Source: CAVXTT01 sp963764685
Lineage (GTDB): Bacteria; Bacteroidota; Ignavibacteria; Ignavibacteriales; Ignavibacteriaceae
Assembly: GCA_963764685.1 (NCBI GenBank)
Contig: CAVXTT010000020.1
Location: 62,001-126,000 of the forward strand
Direction of reading: 5' to 3'
DNA length: 64,000 nt
Shown here: positions 1 through 9,687 of the stretch, one piece after another
Numbering within the stretch: the first letter of the stretch is position 1
Layout: the number at the start of each line of letters is the position of its first letter
Position numbers and translations under genes: made by a program
Notes under the pieces: generated by a model
The model's database searches: none
Told to the model about the DNA's origin: nothing
Seen by the model: the letters and a program-made list of their open reading frames with translations, nothing else

Positions 1-1
1 A

Positions 2-529
2 TTATCTGTTGCAGAAATAACAATGACAGTTCCCAATGCCATCAAACTAATTGAAAAGATGTCTCAGGAGTTGGATGAAAATATAATCATTGGTGTTGGA
101 TCTGTTCTTACCAAAGAAGTTGCCGAGAATGCTATAAAAGCAGGCGCCAGATATGTTGTGAGTCCTATACTTAGAAAAGAAGTTATAGAGACAGCACTTA
201 AGTACGATGTTCCTGTTATGCCAGGATGTTTTACCCCAACTGAAATTTATTCAGCTTTTGAAATGGGCGCAGACATAGCAAAGGTTTTTCCTGCTGATGT
301 AGTAGGTATGCCTTTCTTCAAAGCTATATTAGCTCCGATGCCGCATCTCAAACTTATGCCAACTGGAGGAGTATCTTTAACAAATGCCGGTGATTGGCTA
401 AAAGCAGGTGCGTGTGCTGTTGGGATAGGATCAGCTCTTGTGGATGAAAAAGCTATTAAAGAAGAAAACTATTTGAAGCTTACTGAAAATGCTAAGGCCA
501 TTATAAACAGCATTAATTCTGTTAATTAA
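2..529 (+). CDS. eda: KDPG aldolase, 5'-truncated by the window edge
   Basis: This enzyme cleaves 2-dehydro-3-deoxy-6-phosphogluconate into pyruvate and glyceraldehyde 3-phosphate, the last step of uronate catabolism, in the cytosol. The reading frame is open to the left edge (codons from base 2), so the first visible ATG at 23 is internal and the N-terminus lies outside the window. Seen in the sequence: the Schiff-base lysine region AKVFPADVVG (lysine about residue 87 from the base-23 ATG), the segment PVMPGCFTPTEI and the phosphate-binding segment MPTGGV. Class I KDPG/KHG aldolases are about 210 residues, so some 30 residues are missing upstream. It is followed after 18 bases by an SDR gene and by KDG kinase, the enzyme that makes its substrate. 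KHG aldolase activity is also possible in this family. Confidence 0.93.
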   Translation, partial: LSVAEITMTVPNAIKLIEKMSQELDENIIIGVGSVLTKEVAENAIKAGARYVVSPILRKEVIETALKYDVPVMPGCFTPTEIYSAFEMGADIAKVFPADVVGMPFFKAILAPMPHLKLMPTGGVSLTNAGDWLKAGACAVGIGSALVDEKAIKEENYLKLTENAKAIINSINSVN

Positions 530-547
530 AAAAATAATGACGAATAA

Positions 548-1390
548 ATGAAATACGAAATACCTGGCGTAAAAAATAAAGTATGCGTAATTACAGGTGG
601 AGGAATAATTGGTACTTCTTTAGGGCTGGGGCTTGCTGAAGCAGGTGCCAAAGTTGCTATTGTAGATTATCATCTCGATCGTGCAAAAGAAGTTGCAAAT
701 CTTATTAACCAAAAAACTAATTCTGGTGCAATAGGTGTTTATGCAAACGTACTTGATAAAAGTCTATTGCTTGAAAATAAGAAAGAAATAAATTCTAAAT
801 TAGGCAGTATTGATGTTCTTATAAACGGAGCTGGTGGAAATTCTCCTTCTGCAACCACAAAAGAAGAATTTATACCAAACAATAAACCGGATGATTTATC
901 AGGGACATTTTTAGGCTTAGACATTGAAGGATTCAGAAAAGTATTTGATCTTAACTTTCTTGGGACAGTACTTCCGACGATGGTTTACTCAGAAGATATG
1001 ATAAAGAATGGCGGAAGTATAATAAATATTTCTTCTATGAATGCGTTCAGACCATTAACAAAAATACCTGCATACTCTGCTGCAAAAGCCGGCATAAACA
1101 ACTTAACTGAATGGCTGGCAGTTCATTTTGCAAAAGTAAATATTCGAGTAAATGCAATTGCGCCAGGATTTTTTGTTACTGATCAAAACAGGTATTTGCT
1201 TTATGACGGGGATACTGGCAGGTTAACTCCTCGTGGGGAAAAAATTATTTCAAATACTCCTATGGGCAGATTTGGTGAAACTGATGAACTGATAGGCACT
1301 TTACTTTATTTAGTATCGGATTTATCGAAATTTGTAACAGGTATTGTCATCCCCGTGGATGGCGGATTTAATTCTTACAGCGGCGTTTAA
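548..1390 (+). CDS. SDR-family oxidoreductase, probable D-mannonate oxidoreductase (fructuronate reductase)
   Basis: A 280-residue classical short-chain dehydrogenase. The N-terminal Rossmann motif TGGGIIGTSLG is at about residues 16-26, NGAGG follows near 93-97, and the catalytic Ser-Tyr-Lys set lies in ISSMNAF (S162/S163) and YSAAK (Y176, K180). The C-terminus VIPVDGGF is typical of the family. The aspartate at the end of beta-2 (VAIVDYH) suggests NAD(H) rather than NADP(H). It sits between KDPG aldolase and KDG kinase, which fits the SDR type of D-mannonate/fructuronate interconversion used in place of UxuB by many Bacteroidota. The substrate is inferred from context only. Start ATG at 548; the gene is intact, unlike most of its neighbours. 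Confidence 0.8.
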   Translation: MKYEIPGVKNKVCVITGGGIIGTSLGLGLAEAGAKVAIVDYHLDRAKEVANLINQKTNSGAIGVYANVLDKSLLLENKKEINSKLGSIDVLINGAGGNSPSATTKEEFIPNNKPDDLSGTFLGLDIEGFRKVFDLNFLGTVLPTMVYSEDMIKNGGSIINISSMNAFRPLTKIPAYSAAKAGINNLTEWLAVHFAKVNIRVNAIAPGFFVTDQNRYLLYDGDTGRLTPRGEKIISNTPMGRFGETDELIGTLLYLVSDLSKFVTGIVIPVDGGFNSYSGV

Positions 1391-1442
1391 TATCTGAATA
1401 ATTAATACATATAGATTATTATCAAAATCTTAAGCGAGGTAA

Positions 1443-2529
1443 ATGAAAATGGGATTAGAACTAAGAAAAGATTATAAATATTCTTTAATTGTACCAACAA
1501 GCATCGGTGTTAGAATTACTCCGATAAATAGACAGCCTGTTCATTGCAGTGATACTTATATAATGCAGGCAACCAGTGCTGAAACAAATGTTGCAAGTAT
1601 TTCTTCTTTTCTTGGACTTCCGGTTAAAGTACTAACTGTATTTGTCAAGGATAGCCCTATTGCAAAATTCATTAAGAGTAATTTGAAAAGCCGGAATATG
1701 GATTTTGAAGGGAAAGATGTTAGTCAGGGCGGACCGTGGGGTTATCGTCATCAGTTTAATATTGCAGATAGCGGGTTTGGTTCTCGTGGGCCAAGAGTTC
1801 ATAATGATCGTGCCGGGGAAATTGGCAGAACATTAAATGCAAAAGATTTTGATCTGGATAGAATATTTGGAAAAGAAGGTGTTCAGATTATCCATTTATC
1901 CGGGTTAATAGCTGCATTATCTGCTGAAACAAGAGAATTTTGTTTAGAGTTAGCAAGAGCAGCAAAAAAACACGGCACTAAAATTTCTTTCGATTTGAAT
2001 TATCGTGCAACATTCTGGAAGGGACAGAGAAAAAGAATTAAGAGCAGTCTTTACCGAAATAGCTTTGTTATCCGATATACTTGTAGGCAATGAAGAGGAT
2101 TTTCAGCTTTGCCTTGGTGTAAAAGGTCCTGAAGCAGGCGGTAAAGAAATTGAACAAAAAATCGATAACTTTAAAGAGATGATAGCAAGTGTAAAGGAAC
2201 AATTTCCAAATGCTTCTGTGTTTGCAACTACTTTACGTGAGGTTGTTAATTCTAATAAACATTTATGGGGAGCAATAATGCTTGAAGGAAGTAATTGGCA
2301 TGTTATTATTCCTCGTGAAATAAATGTGCTTGATAGAATTGGCGGTGGAGATGGATTTGTTGGCGGCTTATTATATGCTATTCTTAAAAAATGGGAAGCA
2401 GCTAAATGGATTCAATTCGGTTGGGCAGCGGGTGCTCTGGCAACAACTTTCCAAACAGATTACGCGCAACCTGCAGATGAAGAAATGGTATGGAGTGTTT
2501 GGGAAGGTAATGCCCGGGTTAAAAGGTAA
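1443..2529 (+). CDS. kdgK: 2-keto-3-deoxygluconate kinase (PfkB family), frameshifted
   Basis: A PfkB/ribokinase-family sugar kinase that would phosphorylate 2-keto-3-deoxygluconate to KDPG with ATP, feeding the aldolase upstream. The first part (1443 to about 2027) runs through the substrate lobe and ends in FDLNYRATFWKG. The second part, one frame on, resumes with REKELRAVF and contains NEEDF and the signature DRIGGGDGFVGGL, which holds the catalytic aspartate and anion hole. Removing one base near 2027 (GGACAGAG) joins the two into one protein of about 361 residues, the usual length or slightly above. A GAGG element sits just before the ATG at 1443. A terminator hairpin follows. Other PfkB sugars cannot be excluded, but the cluster argues for KDG. 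Confidence 0.85.
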
Positions 2530-2584
2530 ATGAATTTCTCTCGAGCAAATTAATTGTGTTAGTTAATTTGCAGTTAGTTAGTTG

Positions 2585-2618
2585 AGCCGAAGTGTTTCTC
2601 CTTTATCACTTCGGCTTT
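2585..2618 (+). terminator. Rho-independent terminator after kdgK
   Basis: AGCCGAAGTG pairs with CACTTCGGCT across a 12-base loop, followed by TTATT. It lies between kdgK and the HAD gene and would separate a first unit (eda-SDR-kdgK) from the genes downstream. It also shows that GTG 2592 cannot be the start of the HAD gene. Confidence 0.75.
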
Positions 2619-2660
2619 ATTGAATATGAAAAAGAATATTTAATAATTAAAATATTATTG

Positions 2661-3563
2661 ATGGAGAAATATTTGAGCGACTATCTGCAAAAAGAATTAG
2701 AAGATATAAAACCGGAAAAAGAATTCTTTATCGGAATAGATTCTGATGGATGTGTTTTTGACACAATGGAAATAAAACAGAAAGAAGCATTTTGTCCGGC
2801 GTTCATCAAGCATTACAAAATGCAGAAGATTTCTAAATATGCCAGGGAAGTATGGGAGTTTGTAAATCTTTATTCAAGAACCCGCGGTACAAATAGATTT
2901 AAAGCACTATTAAGAACAATTGAACTTCTGGAAAGAAGAAGCGAAGTAAAAGCGCGGGGAATGATATTTTTAGATATGGCTCCTGTAGCTGAATGGGTTA
3001 ATAATGAAAGCAAACTTGGTAATCCTGCTCTTGAAAAGTATGCTAAAGAGAAAAATGATGAAATGATAAATCTTACTTTAGCCTGGTCTAAAGAAGTAAA
3101 CAAAATTATATCTGAAATGGTTTTTGATATTCCACCTTTCCCATTTGTTAAAGAAGCATTAGATAAAATGAAAGACAAGGCAGATTTGATGGTGGTATCG
3201 CAAACACCTGGTGAAGCATTAATCCGCGAGTGGGAAGAACATAATATCCAAAATTATGTAAGAGTTATAGCCGGCCAGGAATATGGAACCAAAGCCGAAC
3301 ATCTTAAATATGCTGCTAAAGGAAAATATCCGGATGAAAAAATATTAATGATTGGTGATGCGCCAGGTGATCAAATCGCTGCTAAATCTAACGGAGTGTT
3401 ATTTTATCCGGTCAATCCGGGACACGAGGATGAAAGCTGGAGAAGATTTTATGAAGAAGCAATAAATAAATTTTTTGCAGGAACATTTGCGGGTTCGTAT
3501 GAGGATAAACTTATTAAAGAGTTTGAATGTTATTTACCTGAATTTCCTGGTTGGGAAAAATAA
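2661..3563 (+). CDS. HAD-superfamily hydrolase
   Basis: A 300-residue haloacid-dehalogenase-type phosphatase. Motif I is IGIDSDGCVFDT, with the nucleophile Asp27 and general acid Asp29. Motif II is around LMVVSQTP and motif IV is LMIGDAPGD. A large helical cap domain lies between (about residues 45-170), making it longer than simple phosphoglycolate phosphatases. I chose ATG 2661 because the open frame further upstream crosses the terminator hairpin at 2585-2618. The stop is followed at once by the LarA-like gene. The substrate is unknown; by position it may be a phosphorylated sugar acid in the uronate or gluconate branch. Confidence 0.75.
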   Translation: MEKYLSDYLQKELEDIKPEKEFFIGIDSDGCVFDTMEIKQKEAFCPAFIKHYKMQKISKYAREVWEFVNLYSRTRGTNRFKALLRTIELLERRSEVKARGMIFLDMAPVAEWVNNESKLGNPALEKYAKEKNDEMINLTLAWSKEVNKIISEMVFDIPPFPFVKEALDKMKDKADLMVVSQTPGEALIREWEEHNIQNYVRVIAGQEYGTKAEHLKYAAKGKYPDEKILMIGDAPGDQIAAKSNGVLFYPVNPGHEDESWRRFYEEAINKFFAGTFAGSYEDKLIKEFECYLPEFPGWEK

Positions 3564-3565
3564 TT

Positions 3566-4841
3566 ATGCTTTATTTTACTAAAGGCTCAGAGAACGAATC
3601 AATAAGTAATGTACAGTTGAAAGAATATATCTTTTCTACTTTGCAAAAACTTGGTGATAGAAAAAAAGTATTAGCTATTCCTCCGGACTTTACAAGATAT
3701 CATTCGCAAGCAGGAATTATAACTGAATTTGTTTATGAATATTACAAAGATAAGTTAGTTGATGTTCTTCCTGCAACAGGAACGCATTATCCTGTAAATC
3801 AAAAAGAACGTGAAACGATGTTTGGTTCTGTTCCCGCTAATCTTTTTAGAGAACACAAATGGAAAGAAGATATAACAACTTTAGGTGAAGTTCCATCTGA
3901 ATATGTTCAGGAAGTTTCTGAAGGCAAATTGGATTTTATATGGGAAGCCCAAGTAAATAATCTTATTGCAAAAGGTAATCACGATTTAATTCTCTCAATC
4001 GGGCAGGTTGTCCCGCACGAAGTTGTTGGAATGGCTAACTACAATAAAAATATTTTTATTGGTACGGGCGGCAAAGGCAGCATACATAAAAGCCACTATC
4101 TTGGTGCTGTTTATGGAATGGAAAGAATTATGGGAAGAGCAGATACACCCGTACGAAGAGTTTTGAATTATGCTTCAGATAATTTTGCAAAGTATTTTCC
4201 TATCATCTACATCTTAACAGTGATTGGAAAAGATGATAAAAATCAGCTTGTAATAAAAGGTCTATTTATTGGTGATGATTATGAATGCTTCAAATTAGCT
4301 GCTGATCTGTCACTCAAAGTAAATTTTATAATGTTAGATAAACCGTTAAACAAAGTTGTTGTTTATCTTGATCCCTGGGAGTTTAAAAGCACCTGGCTTG
4401 GCAATAAAAGTATTTACCGCACAAGAATGGCAATTGCAGATGATGGTGAATTAGTTGTACTTGCCCCGGGAATAAGTACATTTGGCGAAGATAAAGAAAT
4501 TGATTTATTGATTAGAAAGTATGGTTATAAAACCACTCCGGAAATTTTAGAATTTGTAAAAACTTATGATGATATAAAAAACAATCTTGCAGCTGCTGCA
4601 CATCTTATACATGGTTCATCAGAAAACAGGTTTAAAATAACTTACTGTCCGGGTAATCTTACTAAAAAAGAAATTGAAAGCGTTAATTTTAATTTTGCTG
4701 CTTTAGATGAGATGACAAAAAAATATAATCCCAGACAAACTTGTTGATGGATTCAACAAAATGCCTGATGGAGAAGAAATATTTTTTATTTCAAATCCGG
4801 CTTTAGGATTATGGGCTTCTAAAAATAGGTTTAATGTTTAA
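3566..4841 (+). CDS. LarA-family nickel-dependent hydroxyacid racemase/epimerase, frameshifted near the 3' end
   Basis: The protein matches the LarA (DUF2088) fold. It has PPDFTRYHS (residues 39-47, where lactate racemase has D-x-T-R), ATGTHYP (H74) and GTGGKGSIHKSHYLGA (K170, H174, H177), the region that binds the nickel-pincer nucleotide and carries catalytic histidines. Family members include lactate and malate racemases and a D-gluconate 2-epimerase, so a sugar-acid epimerase role fits this cluster and the adjacent 6-phosphogluconate dehydrogenase. The frame closes early at 4747. Dropping one C in the CCC at about 4731-4733 extends it through PDKLVDGFNKMPDG to a stop at 4839-4841, giving about 424 residues, the length of known LarA. 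ATG 3566 is preferred over TTG 3551, which overlaps the HAD stop. Confidence 0.75.
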
Positions 4842-4856
4842 TTAGTGGAGAACAAA

Positions 4857-6273
4857 TTGGAACTTGCAAACATTGCACTTATTGGTGTTGGAGTAATGGG
4901 TGGTAATCTTAGCTTTAAATATTGAAAGCAAAAATTATTCAGTTATTGTATTTGATAAAGATCAATCAAAAATAGAAAAATATTTAAAGGAAAAAGCATC
5001 CGGGAAAAAAATATCAGGAGCAAAATCATTAGAGGAATTAGTTCAGAAATTAGAGTGACCAAGAAAAATATTATTGATGATTCCTGCCGGTAAAGCTGTT
5101 GATGAGTTGATCGAAGAATTAATTCCGCATTTAAATAAAGGAGATATTCTTATCGATGGCGGTAATTCACATTTCCCTGATACAACAAGACGCACAAAGT
5201 ATCTTGAAGACAAAGGTTTTCTATATATTGGTACCGGAGTTTCCGGAGGTGAAGAAGGTGCTCTTAAAGGTCCATCGATTATGCCCGGTGGATCTGTTAA
5301 AGCCTGGGAATTTGTAAAACCAATCTTTCAATCAATCTCAGCAAAAGTTGATGGTAATATTCCATGTTGCGAATGGGTTGGTGAAAATGGTGCAGGACAT
5401 TTTGTCAAAATGGTTCATAATGGAATTGAATACGGCGATATGCAGCTTATCTGTGAAGCATATCAGATTATGAAAGATTTACTGGGACTTACTTATGAAG
5501 AAATGTATGAAATATTTAAAGAATGGAATAAAGGCGAACTGCAAAGTTATCTTATAGAAATTACAAGAGATATTTTAAACACAAAAGAAAATGGCAAACC
5601 ACTTGTCGAAAAGATATTAGATACAGCTGGACAAAAGGGAACAGGTAAATGGACTGTATTAGCAGCTCTTGATAGTGGTGCTCCACTAACTTTAATAAGC
5701 GAATCAGTTTTTGCTCGTGCACTTTCTGCATTAAAAGAAGAAAGAGTTGAAGCATCTAAAATATTATCCGGACCAAAACCAAAATTTGACGGCGATAAAA
5801 AACAATTTATTAATGATTTGGGTAAAGCATTGTATGCTTCTAAGATTATTTCTTATGCCCAAGGTTATATTTTAATGAGATATGCAGCAAAAGAATATAA
5901 CTGGAATTTGAATTACGGTGGAATTGCTTTGATGTGGCGTGGCGGGTGTATCATTCGTTCTGCATTTCTTGGAAAGATAAAGGAAGCATTTGATAAAAAT
6001 CCTAACCTTACAAATTTATTACTTGATCCTTTCTTTAAAGAAAAAATTGAATCATCACAGGCATCCTGGAGAAGGGTTGTTACAACAGCTATTAACAATG
6101 GTATTTGGGTTCCTTCGTTAAGCAGTGCACTTACATATTTTGATGGTTACAGAAATTCAAGATTACCGGCTAATCTTCTGCAGGCACAAAGAGATTATTT
6201 TGGTGCTCATACTTATGAAAGAACAGATAAACCGCGTGGAGAATTTTATCATACAAATTGGTTAGATAAGTAA
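4857..6273 (+). CDS. gnd: 6-phosphogluconate dehydrogenase, decarboxylating; one frameshift and one in-frame stop
   Basis: Oxidatively decarboxylates 6-phosphogluconate to ribulose 5-phosphate. The start is TTG 4857 with GTGGAG upstream, giving MELANIALIGVGVMGGNL, the N-terminal Rossmann motif. An extra A in CTTAGC near 4910 breaks the frame; removing it gives NLALNIESKNYS. An in-frame TGA at about 5056-5058 (LE-stop-PRKILLMIP) sits where the family usually has a basic residue, so it is a one-base change from AGA or similar. From 5074 the frame is clean: DGGNSHFPDT, GTGVSGGEEGA, the catalytic Lys in HFVKMVHNGIEYGDMQ and the C-terminal helical domain. The rebuilt length is about 471 residues, as expected for the dimeric form. 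Intact function depends on whether both defects are real. Confidence 0.88.
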
Positions 6274-6303
6274 TATTGAATTATTGAAAAAAAGGAAGTA
6301 AAA

Positions 6304-7138
6304 ATGGATGTAAGATATTCACCGGATCAAAATGGATTTAAAAAATTTGATACAAATGAATTAAGAAAATCTTTTTTGATTGAAGATCTTTTTCAGAAAA
6401 ATAAAATACCGATTACATATTCTGATGTTGACAGATCAATTACTGGATCTGCTGTTCCATCAGGTAAAACGTTAAAGCTTGCTGGCACAAAAAAAGAAAT
6501 GGCAGCAGATTATTTTACAGAACGCAGAGAAATTGGAATTATTAATATAGGGGATAGCGGAACAGTTTCTGTAAATGGTAAAGTTTATAAGATGGATAAC
6601 AAAGATGGTTTGTATGTTGGTCGTGGTGAAAAAACTATTGAGTTTAAAAGTAAATCAGTAAACAAACCTGCAATGTTTTACTTTGTAAGTTACCCTGCAC
6701 ATAAAGATTATCCTGATACACACATTACATTTGACAAAGCTACAAAAAGAAATCTCGGAACAACAGAAGATGCAAACAAACGTGTGATAAATCAATACTT
6801 CCATCCTGGAATTATGAAAACCTGCCAGCTTGTTATGGGTTTGACAGAACTTGAAACAGGAAGTGTCTGGAATACAATGCCTGCACACACACATCCAAGA
6901 AGATCAGAAGTTTATTTTTATTTCAACTTAAAACCGGATGCATTTGTTGTTCATATCCTTGGTGAAGCCAACAGAAACACGTCATATAATTATAAGAGAC
7001 AAGCAGGCTGTATTATCAACAAGCTGGTCTATGCATTCTGGTGTTGGTACACAAAATTATTCATTCATTTGGGCAATGGGGGGCGAAAATCAGGTTTACG
7101 ATGATATGGATTGGATATTAATGAAAGATATTAAATAG
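6304..7138 (+). CDS. kduI: 5-dehydro-4-deoxy-D-glucuronate isomerase, frameshifted
   Basis: KduI isomerises 5-keto-4-deoxyuronate, released spontaneously from unsaturated uronates, to 2,5-diketo-3-deoxygluconate, the substrate of KduD. The cupin zinc site is visible as PAHTHPRRSEVYFYF (H195, H197, E202); the fourth ligand is in the later segment SMHSGVGTQNYSFIW. The first part reads to about 6965 (HILGEA) and the second resumes as PTETRHIIIRDKQAV in the next frame. Removing one base in GAAGCC joins them into GEPTETRH, as in known KduI. The joined protein is about 277 residues, the family length. The start ATG 6304 follows AAAGGAAG. Its presence means the pathway serves lyase products such as those of pectin, alginate or ulvan. 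Confidence 0.92.
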
Positions 7139-7246
7139 AACAGCATCTTAAATGACCAACCTCATAAAAGTTTATTTATCATATTAAATATTTTCAATGC
7201 AAGGAATCTGTAATGCATCAAATCACTGAACCCTATCCAGGAGAAA

Positions 7247-8495
7247 ATGAAAATCGGTCACTATCGATGGCTGATTTGTGCTCTGATATTTTTTGCTACT
7301 ACAATCAATTACGTTGATAGGGCAGTGCTTGGTGTGCTCGCTCCAACACTTCGAACAGAAATTGGATGGACAGATCAGGAATATGGATATATCAGTGCGG
7401 CATTTACTCTTGCTTATGCTATAGGATTTCTTTTTGCCGGTTGGTTTATTGATAAAGTTGGCACCCGTTTTGGTTATACAATATATCTTGCAATCTGGTC
7501 TTTAGCTGCAGCGGCGCATGCTCTGGTTAGGACTACGTTTGGATTTGGTGTTGCAAGGTTTGCGTTGGGAATTGGGGAATCAGGTAATTTTCCTGCAGCT
7601 ATAAAAACCGTTGCAGAATGGTTTCCCAAAAAGGAGCGTGCTCTTGCAACTGGAATTTTTAATGCCGGATCAAATGTTGGTGCAATTGTAGCTCCTTTAG
7701 TGGTTCCGTGGATTGCATTACATTGGGGTTGGCAAGAAGCATTTATATTTACAGGATTAGCTGGACTTATCTGGATAGCTTTCTGGTTACCGGTTTATCA
7801 TCGTCCTTCAGAACATCCAAAATTATCTAAAGAAGAATTAGCACATATTGAAAGTGATCCACCTGATCCTCCGGCAAAAATATCCTGGTTCAAACTTCTT
7901 ACATTTAAACAAACCTGGGCATTTTCAATCGGAAAATTTTTAACTGATGCGATCTGGTGGTTTTATCTTTTCTGGTTTCCATTATTTATGAATGATCGTT
8001 TTGGTGTCGATCTAAGGACAATTGGTTTGCCGATGATTGTTGTTTATGTGCTTGCAGATTTTGGTTCTGTTGGTGGCGGATGGTTAAGTTCGGCTTTAAT
8101 GAAACGTAACTGGACAGTAAATGGTGCACGTAAAACTGCAATGCTTAGTTTGTGCAATTCTTATTCTACCAGTGGCGATTGCCCCACACGTTTCAGGTCA
8201 TTGGGTTGCTGTAATTTTAATTGGTGTTGCTGCTGCAGCTCATCAAGGATTTTCTGCAAATATATTTACAACTACATCTGATATGTTTCCCAGAAAAGCT
8301 GTTGGTTCAGTTGTTGGAATCGGTGGATTTGCCGGTGCAATTGGAGGATTTTTTATGAATCTCGGTGCTGGATGGTTAAAGCAAAATACAGGAAGTTATG
8401 AAATAATGTTTGCTATTGCCGGTGTTGTTTATCTAATTGCTTTGTTGATAATGCACTTACTGGTTCCAAAACTTGAACCGGCAGAAATTAATTAA
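7247..8495 (+). CDS. MFS hexuronate-type transporter, frameshifted
   Basis: A major facilitator of the anion:cation symporter family (ExuT/GudP-like), predicted to bring hexuronates or related sugar acids across the inner membrane. Twelve hydrophobic segments can be followed. Diagnostic segments are INYVDRAVLG in helix 1, GWFIDKVGTR in the 2-3 loop, and GIGESGNFPAAIKTVAEWFP in helix 4-5, which is strongly conserved in hexuronate transporters. The start ATG 7247 has AGGAG just upstream. Near 8144 an extra A in CTTAGT shifts the frame; removing it gives AMLVCAILILPVAIAP and the last helices, about 415 residues in all. The gene lies between kduI and kduD. Confidence 0.87.
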
Positions 8496-8560
8496 CGTAT
8501 TTTATTTATAGAAAGTATCTAAATATTATTTAAATAGATTCTAAAGGTGAATTAATTTTT

Positions 8561-9323
8561 ATGATTCTTGATAAATTCAAATTAATCGGAAAAACAGCTC
8601 TTATAACCGGTTCCAACCAGGGAATTGGGCAGGCTTATGCTCAGGCACTTGCAGAAGCCGGTGCTGATATAATCGGAGTTTCATATCAAAGCGATTTTAC
8701 CGAAACTGAAAAAATTGTTACTGAAACAGGAAGAAAATTTAAATCCTACATTAGTGATTTTTCAAATCGTGACTCTCTTTATCAATTTATAAAAACAGTA
8801 AAGAATGATTTTAATAAAATTGATATTCTTGTAAACAATGCGGGAATGATTTTGCGTAAACCAATATCAGAACATCCTGATGAATACTGGGATAAAGTGA
8901 TTGAATGTAAATCTCTCAGCTCAGTTTATTCTTACAAGAGAAATCGGAAAAGATATGGCTGAAAGAGGTTATGGAAAAATTGTTTTCATTGCTTCATTAC
9001 TATCATTTCAAGGTGGAATTACTGTTCCTGGATATGCTGCCTCAAAAGGTGGAATAAAACAATTGACAATGGCTTTTGCAAATGAGTGGGCTTCAAAAGG
9101 AGTAACCGTAAATGCAATCGCACCCGGATATATTGCAACAGAAAACACAAAAGCACTTCGTGAAGATGCTGTGAGAAATAAATCTATACTGGATAGAATT
9201 CCTGCCGGAAGATGGGGAATGCCTGATGATTTAATGGGAACAATAGTCTTTCTATGTTCAGATGCTTCAAATTATCTTAACGGAAGTGTTGTTACTGTTG
9301 ATGGCGGATGGATGGGGAGATAA
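8561..9323 (+). CDS. kduD: 2-deoxy-D-gluconate 3-dehydrogenase (KduD), frameshifted
   Basis: A short-chain dehydrogenase that would reduce 2,5-diketo-3-deoxygluconate from KduI to 2-keto-3-deoxygluconate, the kinase substrate. Seen: TGSNQGIGQAYA (cofactor loop, residues 16-27), NNAGM, the catalytic serine in IASLLSF, YAASKGG with Tyr and Lys, and the C-terminus VVTVDGGWMGR, the usual KduD ending. The two parts overlap near 8901-8906. Removing one base in ATTGAATGTAAAT restores VINVNLSAQFILT, matching the family. The rebuilt protein is about 253 residues. It closes the catabolic cluster and is followed by a stem-loop. Confidence 0.9.
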
Positions 9324-9332
9324 ATATTGTTT

Positions 9333-9364
9333 TTCGTGGTACAGATTTAATTCTGTACTACGAA
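9333..9364 (+). terminator. Stem-loop after kduD
   Basis: TTCGTGGTACAGA pairs with TCTGTACTACGAA (one G-T pair) over a six-base loop, 10 bases after the kduD stop. There is no long T-run behind it, so it may be a processing or weak termination signal. Confidence 0.5.
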
Positions 9365-9384
9365 CTTAATTCCATTTGAATCTT

Positions 9385-9600
9385 TTATTTAATGACTGCC
9401 AAAATCAAAAAAGCAATTACTGCAAAAGACACACCTACATAAACTCATACCGGTAAAACTTCCTTTAAAATTAACAATCCCAATAGATTTGTAAAATATT
9501 AGATACTGCTTCAAATAGCGCCATAGTATTTCCACGCTTCATCGTGGTAAAAATGTAAAGTTGTCCGAATATTTCATAAATATATGTTGTCTTTATCTAA
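9385..9600 (-). pseudogene. Remnant of the 3' end of a DMT-type membrane transporter gene
   Basis: On the minus strand, a coherent hydrophobic protein tail can be read across one frameshift and one in-frame TGA. It begins IYEIFGQLYIFTTMKRG, continues NTMALFEAVSNILQ, then after a one-base shift LLGLLILKEVLPV, a TGA where Trp would fit, and ends VYVGVSFAVIAFLILAVIK before a stop at 9385-9387. The pattern of a last helix pair ending in a lysine resembles EamA/small-multidrug-type (DMT) transporters. No start or upstream portion is present, so this is a truncated relic, not merely an indel-damaged gene. The family assignment is tentative; the protein-like character is well supported. Confidence 0.5.
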
Positions 9601-9687
9601 AGATAAACACAATCAAAAATATTATTAGTTGTGATGATTGTACAATCTTTTTAATTTAAATACTAGAATAAAGATAGAAAATCATTT

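Noticed and set aside
2592..2660. Longer N-terminus for the HAD hydrolase starting at GTG 2592
   Set aside because: It would translate through a terminator hairpin (2585-2618) and gives no family sequence; ATG 2661 starts directly before conserved residues.
5056..5058. TGA in gnd as a selenocysteine or tryptophan codon
   Set aside because: The family has a basic or polar residue there, not Cys or Trp, no SECIS-like hairpin is seen and other TGA codons in the window act as stops.
1..9323. Programmed frameshifting as the cause of the breaks in the uronate genes
   Set aside because: Sites lack a common slippery sequence or downstream structure, occur in unrelated positions in each gene and appear in other blocks such as clpC.
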